NCBI GenBank assembly: GCA_945874105.1
Contig: CAMCFJ010000027.1
Span: 1-38,301, forward strand
From: Candidatus Nitrotoga sp. CP45
Lineage (GTDB): Bacteria; Pseudomonadota; Gammaproteobacteria; Burkholderiales; Gallionellaceae
Length of the DNA: 38,301 nucleotides
Direction of reading: 5' to 3'
Positions within the stretch are counted from its first letter, which is position 1. The number at the start of each line of letters is the position of its first letter. Below, piece after piece: positions 7,425-17,059 of the stretch. A program made the translations under genes and the position numbers. The notes beneath the pieces were generated by a model, which was not told the DNA's origin, did not search any database, and was given only the letters and a program-made list of their open reading frames with translations.

Positions 7425-8267
7425 ATGAAGTCTAATTCTTTCAATTTGTGTCGTACAACCACGGTATCGGTTGTTTCCATTTTCATGGCGGGCTGTGCTT
7501 TGCTGGCGGGTTGTGCTGACATGAAGATGGGGTCTCAGGAGGCGAAAACGACCGCCACAGGCTCTGCGGGTGGCGCAACATCACAGAACGCCAACAGCAA
7601 GCTTGAAAAATGTTCTGAATCTCTGGGTACCTTGGCCGTCGTAGAGGATACCAACGCCCCATGGTATGGCATCTTGACCGGGCAAATGAAACTAGGATCC
7701 ACTACTCCCGTACTTAAGATGCTTGTGCAACAGTCTAACTGCTTTGTGGTGGTAGAACGGGGCCGTGCGATGGCCAATATGATGGGAGAACGTGCATTGG
7801 CGGAATCGGGAGAGATGCGCAAGGGCTCCAAGTTCCAAAAAGGACAAATGGTAGCGGCTGACTACTCCATGAGCCCTTCCATCACGTTCAGCAACACGAA
7901 TGCCGGAGGCGCGGGTGCTGCTCTTGGTGGCCTCTTTGGGTCAGTGGGTGCTCTACTGGGCGGCAGTATGTCTGCCAAAGAGTCCAGTACCATGTTGACC
8001 TTGGTGGATAACCGTTCTGGCGTTCAGCTAGCTGCAGCTGAAGGTAGTGCGCGCAATATGGACTTTGGATTCGTAGGCGGCCTGTTCGGAGGTGCGATTG
8101 GTGTGGGAGGCGGAGGCTATTCCAACACTGCGGAAGGAAAAGTTATCGTTGCCGCATTCACCGATTCCTACAACAATCTGGTGAAAGCAGTGCGTTCTTA
8201 CAAAGCACAAGAGGTTAAAGGCGGGCTTGGAACGGGTGGTCACCTTGGTGTTCAAGGCGGACAATAA
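7425..8267 (+). CDS. CsgG/HfaB-family outer-membrane lipoprotein
   Basis: A 280-residue exported lipoprotein. A hydrophobic signal peptide ends in the lipobox LLAGC (C30), with an alternative at C24; the residue after C30 is Ala, which favours outer-membrane sorting. The mature part resembles the CsgG/HfaB family through LGTLAVVEDTNAPW, LVQQSNCFVVVERGR and VAADYSMSPSITFSN. CsgG forms the curli secretion pore and HfaB acts in holdfast attachment. Two glycine-rich stretches (about 165-185 and 215-230) are unusual in density. The Shine-Dalgarno is strong (AAGGGGGG, 7 bases before ATG). No curli subunit genes are next to it, so a curli role is not implied; many relatives are orphan periplasmic/outer-membrane proteins. 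Family call is moderate, function unknown. Confidence 0.75.
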   Translation: MKSNSFNLCRTTTVSVVSIFMAGCALLAGCADMKMGSQEAKTTATGSAGGATSQNANSKLEKCSESLGTLAVVEDTNAPWYGILTGQMKLGSTTPVLKMLVQQSNCFVVVERGRAMANMMGERALAESGEMRKGSKFQKGQMVAADYSMSPSITFSNTNAGGAGAALGGLFGSVGALLGGSMSAKESSTMLTLVDNRSGVQLAAAEGSARNMDFGFVGGLFGGAIGVGGGGYSNTAEGKVIVAAFTDSYNNLVKAVRSYKAQEVKGGLGTGGHLGVQGGQ

Positions 8268-8870
8268 GTTCGGAAATTAGAAAATCATTCTTGAATAAGT
8301 TTCCTCATATGCACGTCGCAATCTATTCAGGTTGCGGTGTGCATAAATCAACGCTATGTAAAATTGGCGCTATGTGAAATTTTAAAGACAATGCGTTAGT
8401 AATACAGAAATACCAAATTTCATAACACAAGATGCATCCCAATACTGTTTGGTTAAAGAAATTCCGTTCGCCCAGAGCTTGTCGAAGGGCTCTGGGCGCG
8501 GCTGGTGGTTCGACAAGGCCTTCAGTCCTGAGCAAAGTCGAAGGGTCACCACGAACGGTTGCGAACAGTATGAGTGCATCCCTATTTGCATTACGCAGGC
8601 AACACTCAGTACGCGCTACGCAGCACCCGCCTGACTACACGCCAGGCAGCTTCATTTTGGTTTCGAGCTTGACACAGTTACCTCGCTCATTCGTTGACTA
8701 TGGGGAACGTGATCGTTAAGTATCTTGACCCCATCATTATTGCAATCATTTCTATTTCGCTGGAACCAGTTATATGACTTTATACCTGTGGCGAATTTTA
8801 TTCATTCAGCACCGCTATGCGTCGAACTGCGCCAGTCTAAGCGCGGGAAACCCAAGCATTCGAGGGTAAT
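8268..8870. other. Gap before bioD, one repeat element, no credible gene
   Basis: About 600 bp without a convincing gene. The centre is the 150-bp inverted-repeat element at 8431-8580. The small open frames on both strands lie within or across that repeat and show no family resemblance. The right part (8581-8860) is unstructured A/T-richer DNA that should contain the promoter of bioD. Confidence 0.6.
8431..8580. repeat. 150-bp inverted-repeat element, copy B of the dispersed family
   Basis: The outer arms GATGCATCCCAATACTGTT (8431-8449) and AACAGTATGAGTGCATC (8564-8580) are imperfect inverted copies. Next inward, CCGTTCG (8464-8470) pairs with CGAACGG (8552-8558). Inside is a perfect 10-bp stem, CGCCCAGAGC (8469-8478) with GCTCTGGGCG (8489-8498). 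The terminal inverted repeats and lack of coding capacity resemble a MITE-like element; no clear target-site duplication is seen. Confidence 0.75.
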
Positions 8871-9557
8871 ATGAGTTACTTCATAACAGGCACTGATACT
8901 GGAGTCGGCAAGACGTTGATTAGTTGCGCACTGCTGTATGCTTTTGCTGCGCAAGGACAGCGCGTAGTCGGCATGAAGCCGGTGGCGGTGGGTTGCGATG
9001 AGGACGGGCATAATCAGGATGTGAAACAATTGCAGGCGGCCAGCAATGTACTGGTGAGCTATGGCCAGATCAATCCCTATAGTTTTATAAGTGCTATCGC
9101 GCCGCACATTGCTGCGCAGAATGCCGGTGTGCGCGTCGATTTTGCACGCATCCTGACGTCATATCACGAGCTGGCATCACAAGCGGATGTGGTGATAATT
9201 GAAGGCGCGGGAGGATTGAGAGTTCCGCTGAATAACAATCAAGACACAGCCGATCTGGCACTGCAATTGGGTTTGCCGGTCATTTTGGTGGTGGGCATGC
9301 GTTTGGGCTGTCTCAACCATGCGTTGCTGACAATAAGCGCGATTGAGGCGTGTGGATTAAAATGTGCCGGCTGGGTGGCCAATGTGCTGGATGCAGATAT
9401 GTTAGCGCTACAAGATAATATTATTGCATTACAGCAACGCTTGGACGCACCGCTGCTTGGCGTGGTACCGTGGCAACCGCAGCCGGATGCGAGGAGGGTG
9501 GCCTTGCAACTCAAACTTGAATTGCTTGAAGAACATAACGGTTCGGTTGAGAGTTGA
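8871..9557 (+). CDS. bioD: ATP-dependent dethiobiotin synthetase BioD
   Basis: Closes the ureido ring of dethiobiotin from DAPA, CO2 and ATP, the penultimate biotin step. 228 residues with the P-loop GTDTGVGKT (7-15), the substrate lysine segment GMKPVAVG (34-41, K36), and EGAGGLRVPL (111-120) of the family active site. Start supported by GAGGGTAAT directly before ATG. It is separated from bioC by 3.1 kb of repeats and two unrelated genes, so it probably has its own promoter. The C-terminal tail is slightly extended and acidic. Confidence 0.96.
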   Translation: MSYFITGTDTGVGKTLISCALLYAFAAQGQRVVGMKPVAVGCDEDGHNQDVKQLQAASNVLVSYGQINPYSFISAIAPHIAAQNAGVRVDFARILTSYHELASQADVVIIEGAGGLRVPLNNNQDTADLALQLGLPVILVVGMRLGCLNHALLTISAIEACGLKCAGWVANVLDADMLALQDNIIALQQRLDAPLLGVVPWQPQPDARRVALQLKLELLEEHNGSVES

Positions 9558-9595
9558 GAGGCGGTAAATGAAATTTTTTGTTTTTTAGAAACAGA

Positions 9596-9629
9596 ATAGC
9601 TTGTGTGTCGGATTGAGTGCGCAAGCTAT
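9596..9629. other. Hairpin downstream of bioD
   Basis: ATAGCTTG (9596-9603) and CAAGCTAT (9622-9629) form a perfect 8-bp stem around an 18-base loop, 38 bp after the bioD stop. There is no T-run after it, so it may be a weak terminator or a stabilising structure rather than an intrinsic terminator. Confidence 0.35.
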
Positions 9630-9711
9630 AAAATTGTTACTGCACATGGCGCGCCAGGATATCTTGGGCCGGGAAAGTTTCAACTCGCTCTAAGGTATCA
9701 TAATCAAAAAA

Positions 9712-12012
9712 ATGGGGTATGAACGCACTATGGCGTTATTGAGTAGCAAGCTGGAAAAAACCGCTCCGCTATCAGGCCGGCTGGCTGCATTGCTGCGCGA
9801 ATCGCGCTTGATGCTGCTGGTTGCGGTGGCAATTTATTTAATTCTCATCCTGTTTGGTTATGATCATAACGATCGTGGCTGGTCGCATAGTGCCAGCAAT
9901 GCTGCGCTACATAATCCGGGTGGCGTGTTCGGTGGCTGGCTGGCGGATGTGCTGCTGTATGTCTTCGGCTTTTCTGCCTGGTGGTGGGTTGCATTCCTGC
10001 TGCAGCAGATATGGGTGAATTATCGCGGCATATCGCAAAACAGCCTGTTTGACCGTCGTGCCTTATGGATAGCGCTGATCGGCTTTGTCGTGTTGTTGCT
10101 GGCCAGCAGTTCACTGGAATCATTGCGGCTGCATACCCTGAAAGCCGCGCTGCCACTCACGCCAGGCGGTATGTCGGGCATGGTGTTGGGTGACGGGTTG
10201 GCGCACTTGCTGGGATTTACCGGTGCCACCTTGTTTTTGCTGGTGTTGATGGCCATCGGATTTAGTTTGTTTAGCGGCCTGTCGTGGCTGCGGTTTACTG
10301 ATCGATTAGGCGCAGTTCTTGAAGCCTTCTATTTCTGGACGCAGAATACTTGGCGAACCTGGCAGGACAAGCGTGCTGGTGTACAAGCATTGAGCGAGCG
10401 CCAGGTTGTGGTGGAAGAAGAAAAAAAACGTGTAGAGAGCCATCTGCCGATTTATATCGAGCAGCCACTGATTGAAGTGCGGCAGTCTGCGCGCGTGTCG
10501 GAAGAGAAGCAGGTGCCATTGTTTGCAGACATGCCCGATTCGCCGCTGCCGCCGCTGCATCTGCTGGATCAGCCGGTGCATGAAGTTGAAATGTTGTCTG
10601 CCGACACGCTGGAATTTACTTCACGCTTGATCGAACGCAAGCTCAAGGATTTCTGCGTGGAAGTGAAAGTAGTGGCGGCCTATCCGGGGCCGATCATCAC
10701 GCGCTACGAGATCGAGCCTGCAGTAGGGGTAAAGGGCAGCCAGATCACCAGTCTGGTGAGAGACTTGGCGCGTGCACTATCCGTAGTCAGCATTCGCGTG
10801 GTGGAAACTATTCCGGGCAAATCCTACATGGCGTTGGAATTGCCCAATCCGAAGCGGCAGGTGGTACGGCTGTCCGAAATTCTCAGTTCGCAGGATTATG
10901 CGGGCATGAATTCGCCGCTCACTATGGCCATGGGCAAGGATATTTCCGGCAAACCTGTGGTTGTCGATCTGGGCAAGATGCCGCATGTTTTGGTGGCAGG
11001 TACCACCGGTTCAGGCAAGTCGGTGGCGATCAATGCCATGATTCTGAGCCTGCTCTACAAGGCCACGCCGCAGCAGGTACGGCTATTGCTGGTTGATCCC
11101 AAGATGCTCGAACTGTCAGTGTATGAAGGCATTCCGCACCTGTTAGCGCCCGTGGTGACTGACATGCGCCAGGCTGCGTCTGCGCTCAACTGGTGCGTGC
11201 AGGAAATGGACAAGCGTTATCGCTTGATGTCGACACTCGGTGTGCGCAATATTGCCGGTTATAACCAGAAGGTGCGCGAGGCCATCAAGGCGGATCGGCC
11301 GCTGACCAATCCATTCACGCTTACTCCGGATAACCCCGAAGCGGCGGAAGAATTACCCTTCATTGTGGTGTTTATTGACGAGTTGGCCGACCTGATGATG
11401 GTAGTGGGCAAGAAGGTCGAGGTGTTGATTGCGCGTCTGGCGCAGAAGGCGCGCGCCTCTGGCATTCACCTGGTGTTGGCGACGCAACGTCCATCGGTGG
11501 ACGTTATTACAGGCCTGATCAAGGCCAACGTGCCAACACGCGTGGCGTTCCAGGTGTCCAGCAAGATCGATTCGCGCACCATCCTCGATCAGATGGGTGC
11601 AGAGGCATTGCTCGGCCAAGGCGACATGCTTTATTTGCCGCCCGGTACCGGCTACCCGCAGCGAGTGCATGGTGCCTACGTTTCCGACGAGGAAGTGCAC
11701 CGCGTCGCCGAATATCTCAAGGCGTTGGGTGTACCGCAATATGTCGAAGGCGTGCTAACTTCGTTGGAGGAACTCGAAGCGGGCGGCGAAGTCGAAAGTG
11801 AGGGAGGAGTAGAAGCCGATGCACTATATGATCAGGCGGTGGACATCGTGCTGAAATCACGCCGTGCTTCCATCTCGCTGGTACAGCGGCATTTACGCAT
11901 AGGCTACAATCGTGCCGCGCGTCTGGTGGAACAGATGGAACGAGCCGGAGTGGTGACGCCCATGCAGAGTAACGGCAACCGAGAAGTGATAGCGCCTGCC
12001 AGGCAGGAATAA
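9712..12012 (+). CDS. ftsK: DNA translocase FtsK
   Basis: The septal DNA pump that clears chromosome dimers and coordinates segregation with division. 766 residues, the compact FtsK form. The N-terminus (about 30-195) has four or so membrane segments, followed by a short linker (200-290) instead of the long E. coli linker. The motor domain carries Walker A GTTGSGKS (430-437) and Walker B IVVFIDE (551-557), then [18 protein letters not shown]. The C-terminal winged-helix gamma domain (about 700-766) contains [23 protein letters not shown], the KOPS-reading and XerD-contacting module. The start could instead be the seventh codon, ATG at 9730, which has a GGGG about 10 bases upstream. lolA follows, as in many betaproteobacteria. 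Confidence 0.97.
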   Translation: MGYERTMALLSSKLEKTAPLSGRLAALLRESRLMLLVAVAIYLILILFGYDHNDRGWSHSASNAALHNPGGVFGGWLADVLLYVFGFSAWWWVAFLLQQIWVNYRGISQNSLFDRRALWIALIGFVVLLLASSSLESLRLHTLKAALPLTPGGMSGMVLGDGLAHLLGFTGATLFLLVLMAIGFSLFSGLSWLRFTDRLGAVLEAFYFWTQNTWRTWQDKRAGVQALSERQVVVEEEKKRVESHLPIYIEQPLIEVRQSARVSEEKQVPLFADMPDSPLPPLHLLDQPVHEVEMLSADTLEFTSRLIERKLKDFCVEVKVVAAYPGPIITRYEIEPAVGVKGSQITSLVRDLARALSVVSIRVVETIPGKSYMALELPNPKRQVVRLSEILSSQDYAGMNSPLTMAMGKDISGKPVVVDLGKMPHVLVAGTTGSGKSVAINAMILSLLYKATPQQVRLLLVDPKMLELSVYEGIPHLLAPVVTDMRQAASALNWCVQEMDKRYRLMSTLGVRNIAGYNQKVREAIKADRPLTNPFTLTPDNPEAAEELPFIVVFIDELADLMMVVGKKVEVLIARLAQKARASGIHLVLATQRPSVDVITGLIKANVPTRVAFQVSSKIDSRTILDQMGAEALLGQGDMLYLPPGTGYPQRVHGAYVSDEEVHRVAEYLKALGVPQYVEGVLTSLEELEAGGEVESEGGVEADALYDQAVDIVLKSRRASISLVQRHLRIGYNRAARLVEQMERAGVVTPMQSNGNREVIAPARQE

Positions 12013-12026
12013 GTAGTTAAGGCAAT

Positions 12027-12131
12027 GCTGGACAAGTCCCCCGTTCGGGCTGAGCCTGTCGAAGCAATTTGCAAATAATTGATTTAAAGTGGTACGTTTC
12101 GACAAGCTCAACGCGAACGGACTTGTTCAGC
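12027..12131. repeat. Dispersed inverted repeat, copy C
   Basis: Left arm 12027-12063 (GCTGGACAAG through CCTGTCGAA) and right arm 12098-12131 (TTCGACAAGCTC through CTTGTTCAGC), nearly the same as copy A at 6129-6235, with the same outer arms and orientation. It lies between ftsK and lolA, where it could also end ftsK transcripts. Confidence 0.85.
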
Positions 12132-12199
12132 GTAGTTTTAAACCCAAACCCATCTAACCTCTCTCGACAAGGAGAGGTCAATGCAGAGAGGAATTCAAC

Positions 12200-12811
12200 A
12201 TGTTCAAAGTTTTTATATTTTTATTTTTTGTTCTCCCTCTCTCCGCTTATGCCGGAGCCACCGATAAGTTGAAAAATTTCATCGCGTCCACGCATTCAGC
12301 GCAGGCCAATTTCACTCAAGAGGTTCGGGACAAAAGTGGCAAGCGCATTCAGTCGGCTTCCGGCACCATGCAGTTTGTTCGGCCCGGGAAATTTCGCTGG
12401 GTCTATCAGAAGCCTTATGAACAATTGATCGTGGGCGATGGCGTGAAATTCTGGCTGCATGACGTGGAACTTAATCAGGTTACAGTGAAAAAAATAGATG
12501 CAGCGCTGGGTAGCAGTCCAGCGGCACTCTTGTCCGGTAACAATGAGATTGAGCGCGGTTTTCACTTGAAAGACAATGGAACCAAGGATAATCTGGAATG
12601 GTTGCAAGCTACGCCCCGTGCGCAGGACACCAGCTTCGAGAAAATTCTCATGGCGTTTAACGCGCAATCCGAGCTGATGGTCATGGAATTGCAAGATGTC
12701 TTTGGTCACACCACCATGCTTCGTTTTTCGAAGTTGAAACGCAACCCGCAACTATCACCGCAATTGTTCAAGTTTGTGCCACCCAAAGGGGCGGACGTAC
12801 TGGGTCAGTAA
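12200..12811 (+). CDS. lolA: Outer-membrane lipoprotein carrier protein LolA
   Basis: The periplasmic chaperone that accepts lipoproteins from the LolCDE transporter and carries them to the outer membrane. 203 residues with a signal peptide cleaved around SAYA|GA (18/19). The mature protein shows the LolA pattern SAQANFTQEVRDKSGK, then ASGTMQFVRPGKFRW, where the exposed Arg/Phe strand is typical, and LFKFVPPKGADV at the C-terminus. The start has AGAGGAATT upstream, and a hairpin ACCTCTC/GAGAGGT (12157-12178) ends 21 bases before it. Its clients in this window would include Pal and the CsgG-like protein, and the MltF-like enzyme if it is sorted to the outer membrane. Confidence 0.95.
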   Translation: MFKVFIFLFFVLPLSAYAGATDKLKNFIASTHSAQANFTQEVRDKSGKRIQSASGTMQFVRPGKFRWVYQKPYEQLIVGDGVKFWLHDVELNQVTVKKIDAALGSSPAALLSGNNEIERGFHLKDNGTKDNLEWLQATPRAQDTSFEKILMAFNAQSELMVMELQDVFGHTTMLRFSKLKRNPQLSPQLFKFVPPKGADVLGQ

Positions 12812-12815
12812 TCCT

Positions 12816-12841
12816 TTCCCCGATTTAGCTTATTCGGGGAA
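12816..12841. terminator. Hairpin between the convergent lolA and carbonic anhydrase genes
   Basis: TTCCCCGA (12816-12823) and TCGGGGAA (12834-12841) form a perfect 8-bp stem with a 10-base loop, placed between two convergent stop codons. A second perfect hairpin, CTTATTC/GAATAAG (about 12829-12845), overlaps it and cannot form at the same time. No clear T-run follows on either strand, so terminator function is likely from position but not proven. Confidence 0.45.
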
Positions 12842-12863
12842 TAAGATCATAGTTGAAAGCAGC

Positions 12864-13514
12864 TTATTTAGGATTATTGATGATCAACGTGTCCTCATAA
12901 AAAGTTACCACACCCGTTGCGATGTCATGTTTTCCGCAAACAAGGCCAATCGCACCAGCTTCAACCATCTCTTTTAAAATGGGGCTGCGTTCCGTGATGG
13001 CATGTAATGTTCTTTTTATGTTGATGGTAGATACTTTTTCTACAAACTCAGGGTTGCTTGAACTGCGATTTTTGGTTTCGCTTTTTTCGTTATAAACCGC
13101 TGGCTGTATTTTACTTAACAGGGTGGTCAGGTTACCCATTTCCAGGTGGTCGCAAGCACCTCTAATGGCACCGCATTTGGTATGGCCTAAAACCACTATT
13201 ATTTTAGCGCCAGCGATTTTGCAGCCAAATTCCATACTGCCAAGAATGTCTTCATTCATGATATTGCCAGCAATACGTACACTAAATACATCACCTAAAC
13301 CCTGGTCAAAAATTAATTCCGCTGAGGTGCGAGAATCTATGCAACTTAAAATAATTGCAAACGGATGTTGACCTTCTGATGTTTCACTGGCTTGTTGCAA
13401 CAGATTGCGATTTGCTTTAAGGTTGTCTTGAAACCTTTTATTGCCTTCTTTTAATAAATCTAATGCCATTGCAGGGGTAATAGCTGATTGCATTTCTTTA
13501 GTTAAAGTTTTCAT
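12864..13514 (-). CDS. Beta-class carbonic anhydrase
   Basis: Interconverts CO2 and bicarbonate with an active-site zinc. 216 residues. The zinc ligands of the beta class are all present: C58 and D60 in SCIDSRTS (R62 is the Asp partner), and H111 and C114 in LGHTKCGAI. The N-terminal helix MALDLLKEGNKRF is typical. No signal peptide, so cytoplasmic. It is read opposite to its neighbours, is visibly more A/T-rich than lolA and rarA, and is flanked on its upstream side by A/T-rich DNA, which suggests a later insertion between lolA and rarA. No clear Shine-Dalgarno is visible. Bicarbonate supply to carboxylases or carbon fixation is a reasonable but inferred role. Confidence 0.95.
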   Translation of the reverse strand: MKTLTKEMQSAITPAMALDLLKEGNKRFQDNLKANRNLLQQASETSEGQHPFAIILSCIDSRTSAELIFDQGLGDVFSVRIAGNIMNEDILGSMEFGCKIAGAKIIVVLGHTKCGAIRGACDHLEMGNLTTLLSKIQPAVYNEKSETKNRSSSNPEFVEKVSTINIKRTLHAITERSPILKEMVEAGAIGLVCGKHDIATGVVTFYEDTLIINNPK

Positions 13515-13755
13515 AATTTTTTATGAATTTGTCAGAATGGTTAAGTGTTTGTGGGCTCGGTAAAGTCGTTGAGTAGCAATATTCGCATATGCTACATTAT
13601 TTTTTGAATTGTGCATTAATTCAATTACATCATGGAAAAATTATTTTTAGTTGGCGCAATAATATTTACTTTGGAATTATGTAAAAGAGCATCTCAAAGT
13701 CGATGTTGATATGATTGCATTAAAAATTGCAACCTCTTCTTATCATTGCCGGATT

Positions 13756-15084
13756 ATGTTCCCCACCCGCGATAACCTGTTCGATCCTCCTGCACCCGTC
13801 GCCCCTCTGGCCGAGCGTCTGCGTCCCAAGCATATTGACGAAGTTATAGGGCAAGCCCATCTGCTGGGATCGGGTCGGCCACTGCGCTTGGCGTTTGAAT
13901 CCGGCAAGCTGCATTCCATGATTCTGTGGGGGCCACCCGGAGTGGGCAAGACCACCTTGGCCAGGCTCATGGCTTCGGCGTTTGATGCCGAGTTCGTGCC
14001 GCTATCAGCGGTGCTATCCGGGGTGAAGGATATCCGTGATGCTATCGCGCAAGCGCAGCACACCTTGCAGCAGAACGGGCGCCACACTATTTTGTTTGTG
14101 GACGAGGTACATCGCTTCAATAAATCGCAGCAGGATGCGTTTTTGCCTTTCGTCGAACAGGGCTTGGTCACCTTTATTGGCGCGACTACCGAAAATCCTT
14201 CGTTTGAAGTGATTAGCGCGTTGTTGTCACGCGCCCAGGTTTATGTGCTGCAAGCCTTGTCCGAGGCAGAATTGAATCAACTGTTCCAACGCACGCAACA
14301 GCTGGCCTTGCCGGATTTGGAATTTGACGATGCGGTACGTGAACGCATCGTCGGCTATGCCGATGGTGATGCGCGCCGCTTGCTTAACGTGCTTGAGCAA
14401 TTGCAAACCGCCGCTCAGACCGCCCATGTTGCGCGCATCGATGCCGATTTTCTGGACAACGCTTTAGCGCAGAATCTGCGTCGCTTCGACAAGGGTGGCG
14501 AAGCATTCTATGATCAGATTTCCGCCTTGCATAAATCGGTGCGGGGTTCCAATCCTGATGCTGCTCTGTATTGGCTGGTGCGCATGCTCGATGGCGGTGC
14601 CGATCCGCGTTACCTGTCGCGACGCATTGTGCGTATGGCATGGGAAGATATTGGTTTGGCCGATCCGCGCGCGATTCAATTAACGCTGAATGCCGCCCAG
14701 ACCTACGAGCAACTGGGCTCGCCAGAAGGCGAACTGGCCTTGGCGCAAGCTGTGCTCTACCTGGCAGCTGCGGCCAAGTCGAATGCGGGTTATGTCGCGT
14801 ATAATGCCGCCCGCGCCTTGGTCGCTCAAGATGGTTCGCGTCCGGTGCCGCTGCATTTGCGCAATGCGCCGACCAAATTGATGAAACAGCTTGATTACGG
14901 CAAAGACTATCGTTACGCACACAATGAAGTGGAAGGCTATGCCGCAGGTGAAAATTATTTTCCGGAAGGGATGCCGGAGGTGAGTTTTTACCAACCCGCC
15001 GAGCGAGGCCTGGAAGCGAAAATTGCGGAAAAACTGGCCCATCTTCGTGAGCTGGATGCTGCGGCAAAGAGAAATGAAAAATGA
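13756..15084 (+). CDS. rarA: Replication-associated recombination protein RarA (MgsA)
   Basis: A clamp-loader-like AAA+ ATPase that acts at stalled replication forks. The ATG at 13756 gives 442 residues (MFPTRDNLFDPP), close to the E. coli length; an in-frame ATG at 13711 would add 15 residues without resemblance. Walker A GPPGVGKT (59-66), Walker B with DEVH (116-119), sensor 1 region IGATTENPSFE, and the C-terminal tetramerisation domain with KSVRGSNPDAALYW and YLSRRIVRMAWEDIGLADP are all visible. It sits upstream of serS with a 46-bp gap. Confidence 0.96.
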   Translation: MFPTRDNLFDPPAPVAPLAERLRPKHIDEVIGQAHLLGSGRPLRLAFESGKLHSMILWGPPGVGKTTLARLMASAFDAEFVPLSAVLSGVKDIRDAIAQAQHTLQQNGRHTILFVDEVHRFNKSQQDAFLPFVEQGLVTFIGATTENPSFEVISALLSRAQVYVLQALSEAELNQLFQRTQQLALPDLEFDDAVRERIVGYADGDARRLLNVLEQLQTAAQTAHVARIDADFLDNALAQNLRRFDKGGEAFYDQISALHKSVRGSNPDAALYWLVRMLDGGADPRYLSRRIVRMAWEDIGLADPRAIQLTLNAAQTYEQLGSPEGELALAQAVLYLAAAAKSNAGYVAYNAARALVAQDGSRPVPLHLRNAPTKLMKQLDYGKDYRYAHNEVEGYAAGENYFPEGMPEVSFYQPAERGLEAKIAEKLAHLRELDAAAKRNEK

Positions 15085-15097
15085 TTACAGCGTGTAA

Positions 15098-16426
<1,329 letters not shown>

Positions 16427-16505
16427 TGATCATGATTAGGATGCCCTCTAAAAAATGTGTCTACCTGACAGGTAGTCGTTGCTGTATGAATATAAGGAGA
16501 TAGAA

Positions 16506-17018
16506 ATGGAAATGCCGGGAATTTCAACATTGAGCACTATTTTGAAGCGCCCCATGGAGCTCAGAAGTGATGCTCTTGCCCAGCGCAGAGAACTGGCAGC
16601 TGAGTTGCAAGCAAACTGCCAAAAACTGGCGACATCATTGAAAAATACGTTCCGTATTACTAAACAAATGAATGAAGTGGATTCTGCAGCCTTTGAAAAG
16701 AACATCATGAATCTGATGGATGATTTAAAGCAGGTGGAGAGCACATTTCAGGAAGAGGATAGCCCAGTGCTTTGGCATTTGGCAATCGACATGCGATTCA
16801 AGGATTTCGCAAAAAGTTGTGCAGATTTTTACCAATCGGTTCTTAACTTGAAACCAATTCTCAATGAGAATATAGCGGATTCGACTGCTCTCAAAGCCCT
16901 GTGTAAAGAAGATGGTTTGTTAAAGGTGACAGGCGCTTGGCAAGGTGAACTTGAAACAACGATGGGTCGCGTCAACCAAGAGTACATGAAAGTGATGGCT
17001 GTTAAATTCTCTTGGTGA
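16506..17018 (+). CDS. Uncharacterised alpha-helical protein
   Basis: Not recognised. The start at 16506 is chosen because AAGGAGA sits six bases before the ATG; an upstream TTG in the same frame is not needed. The product is 170 residues, predicted largely helical with heptad-like stretches (ALAQRRELAAELQANCQKLA and NIMNLMDDLKQVESTF) and no signal peptide or membrane segment. A small hairpin CTACCT/AGGTAG (16461-16475) precedes it. It follows serS at 79 bp and converges with the MltF-like gene. The good ribosome-binding site and length support a real gene; function cannot be inferred. Confidence 0.6.
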   Translation: MEMPGISTLSTILKRPMELRSDALAQRRELAAELQANCQKLATSLKNTFRITKQMNEVDSAAFEKNIMNLMDDLKQVESTFQEEDSPVLWHLAIDMRFKDFAKSCADFYQSVLNLKPILNENIADSTALKALCKEDGLLKVTGAWQGELETTMGRVNQEYMKVMAVKFSW

Positions 17019-17059
17019 TTCGTGAAGTGTAATGAGCACATGGAGGAGGGCGCGTAGCA

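Noticed and set aside
13632-13709. 25-codon hydrophobic frame (MEKLFLVGAIIFTLELCKR) before rarA
   Set aside because: No ribosome-binding site and A/T-rich context where short hydrophobic frames arise by chance.
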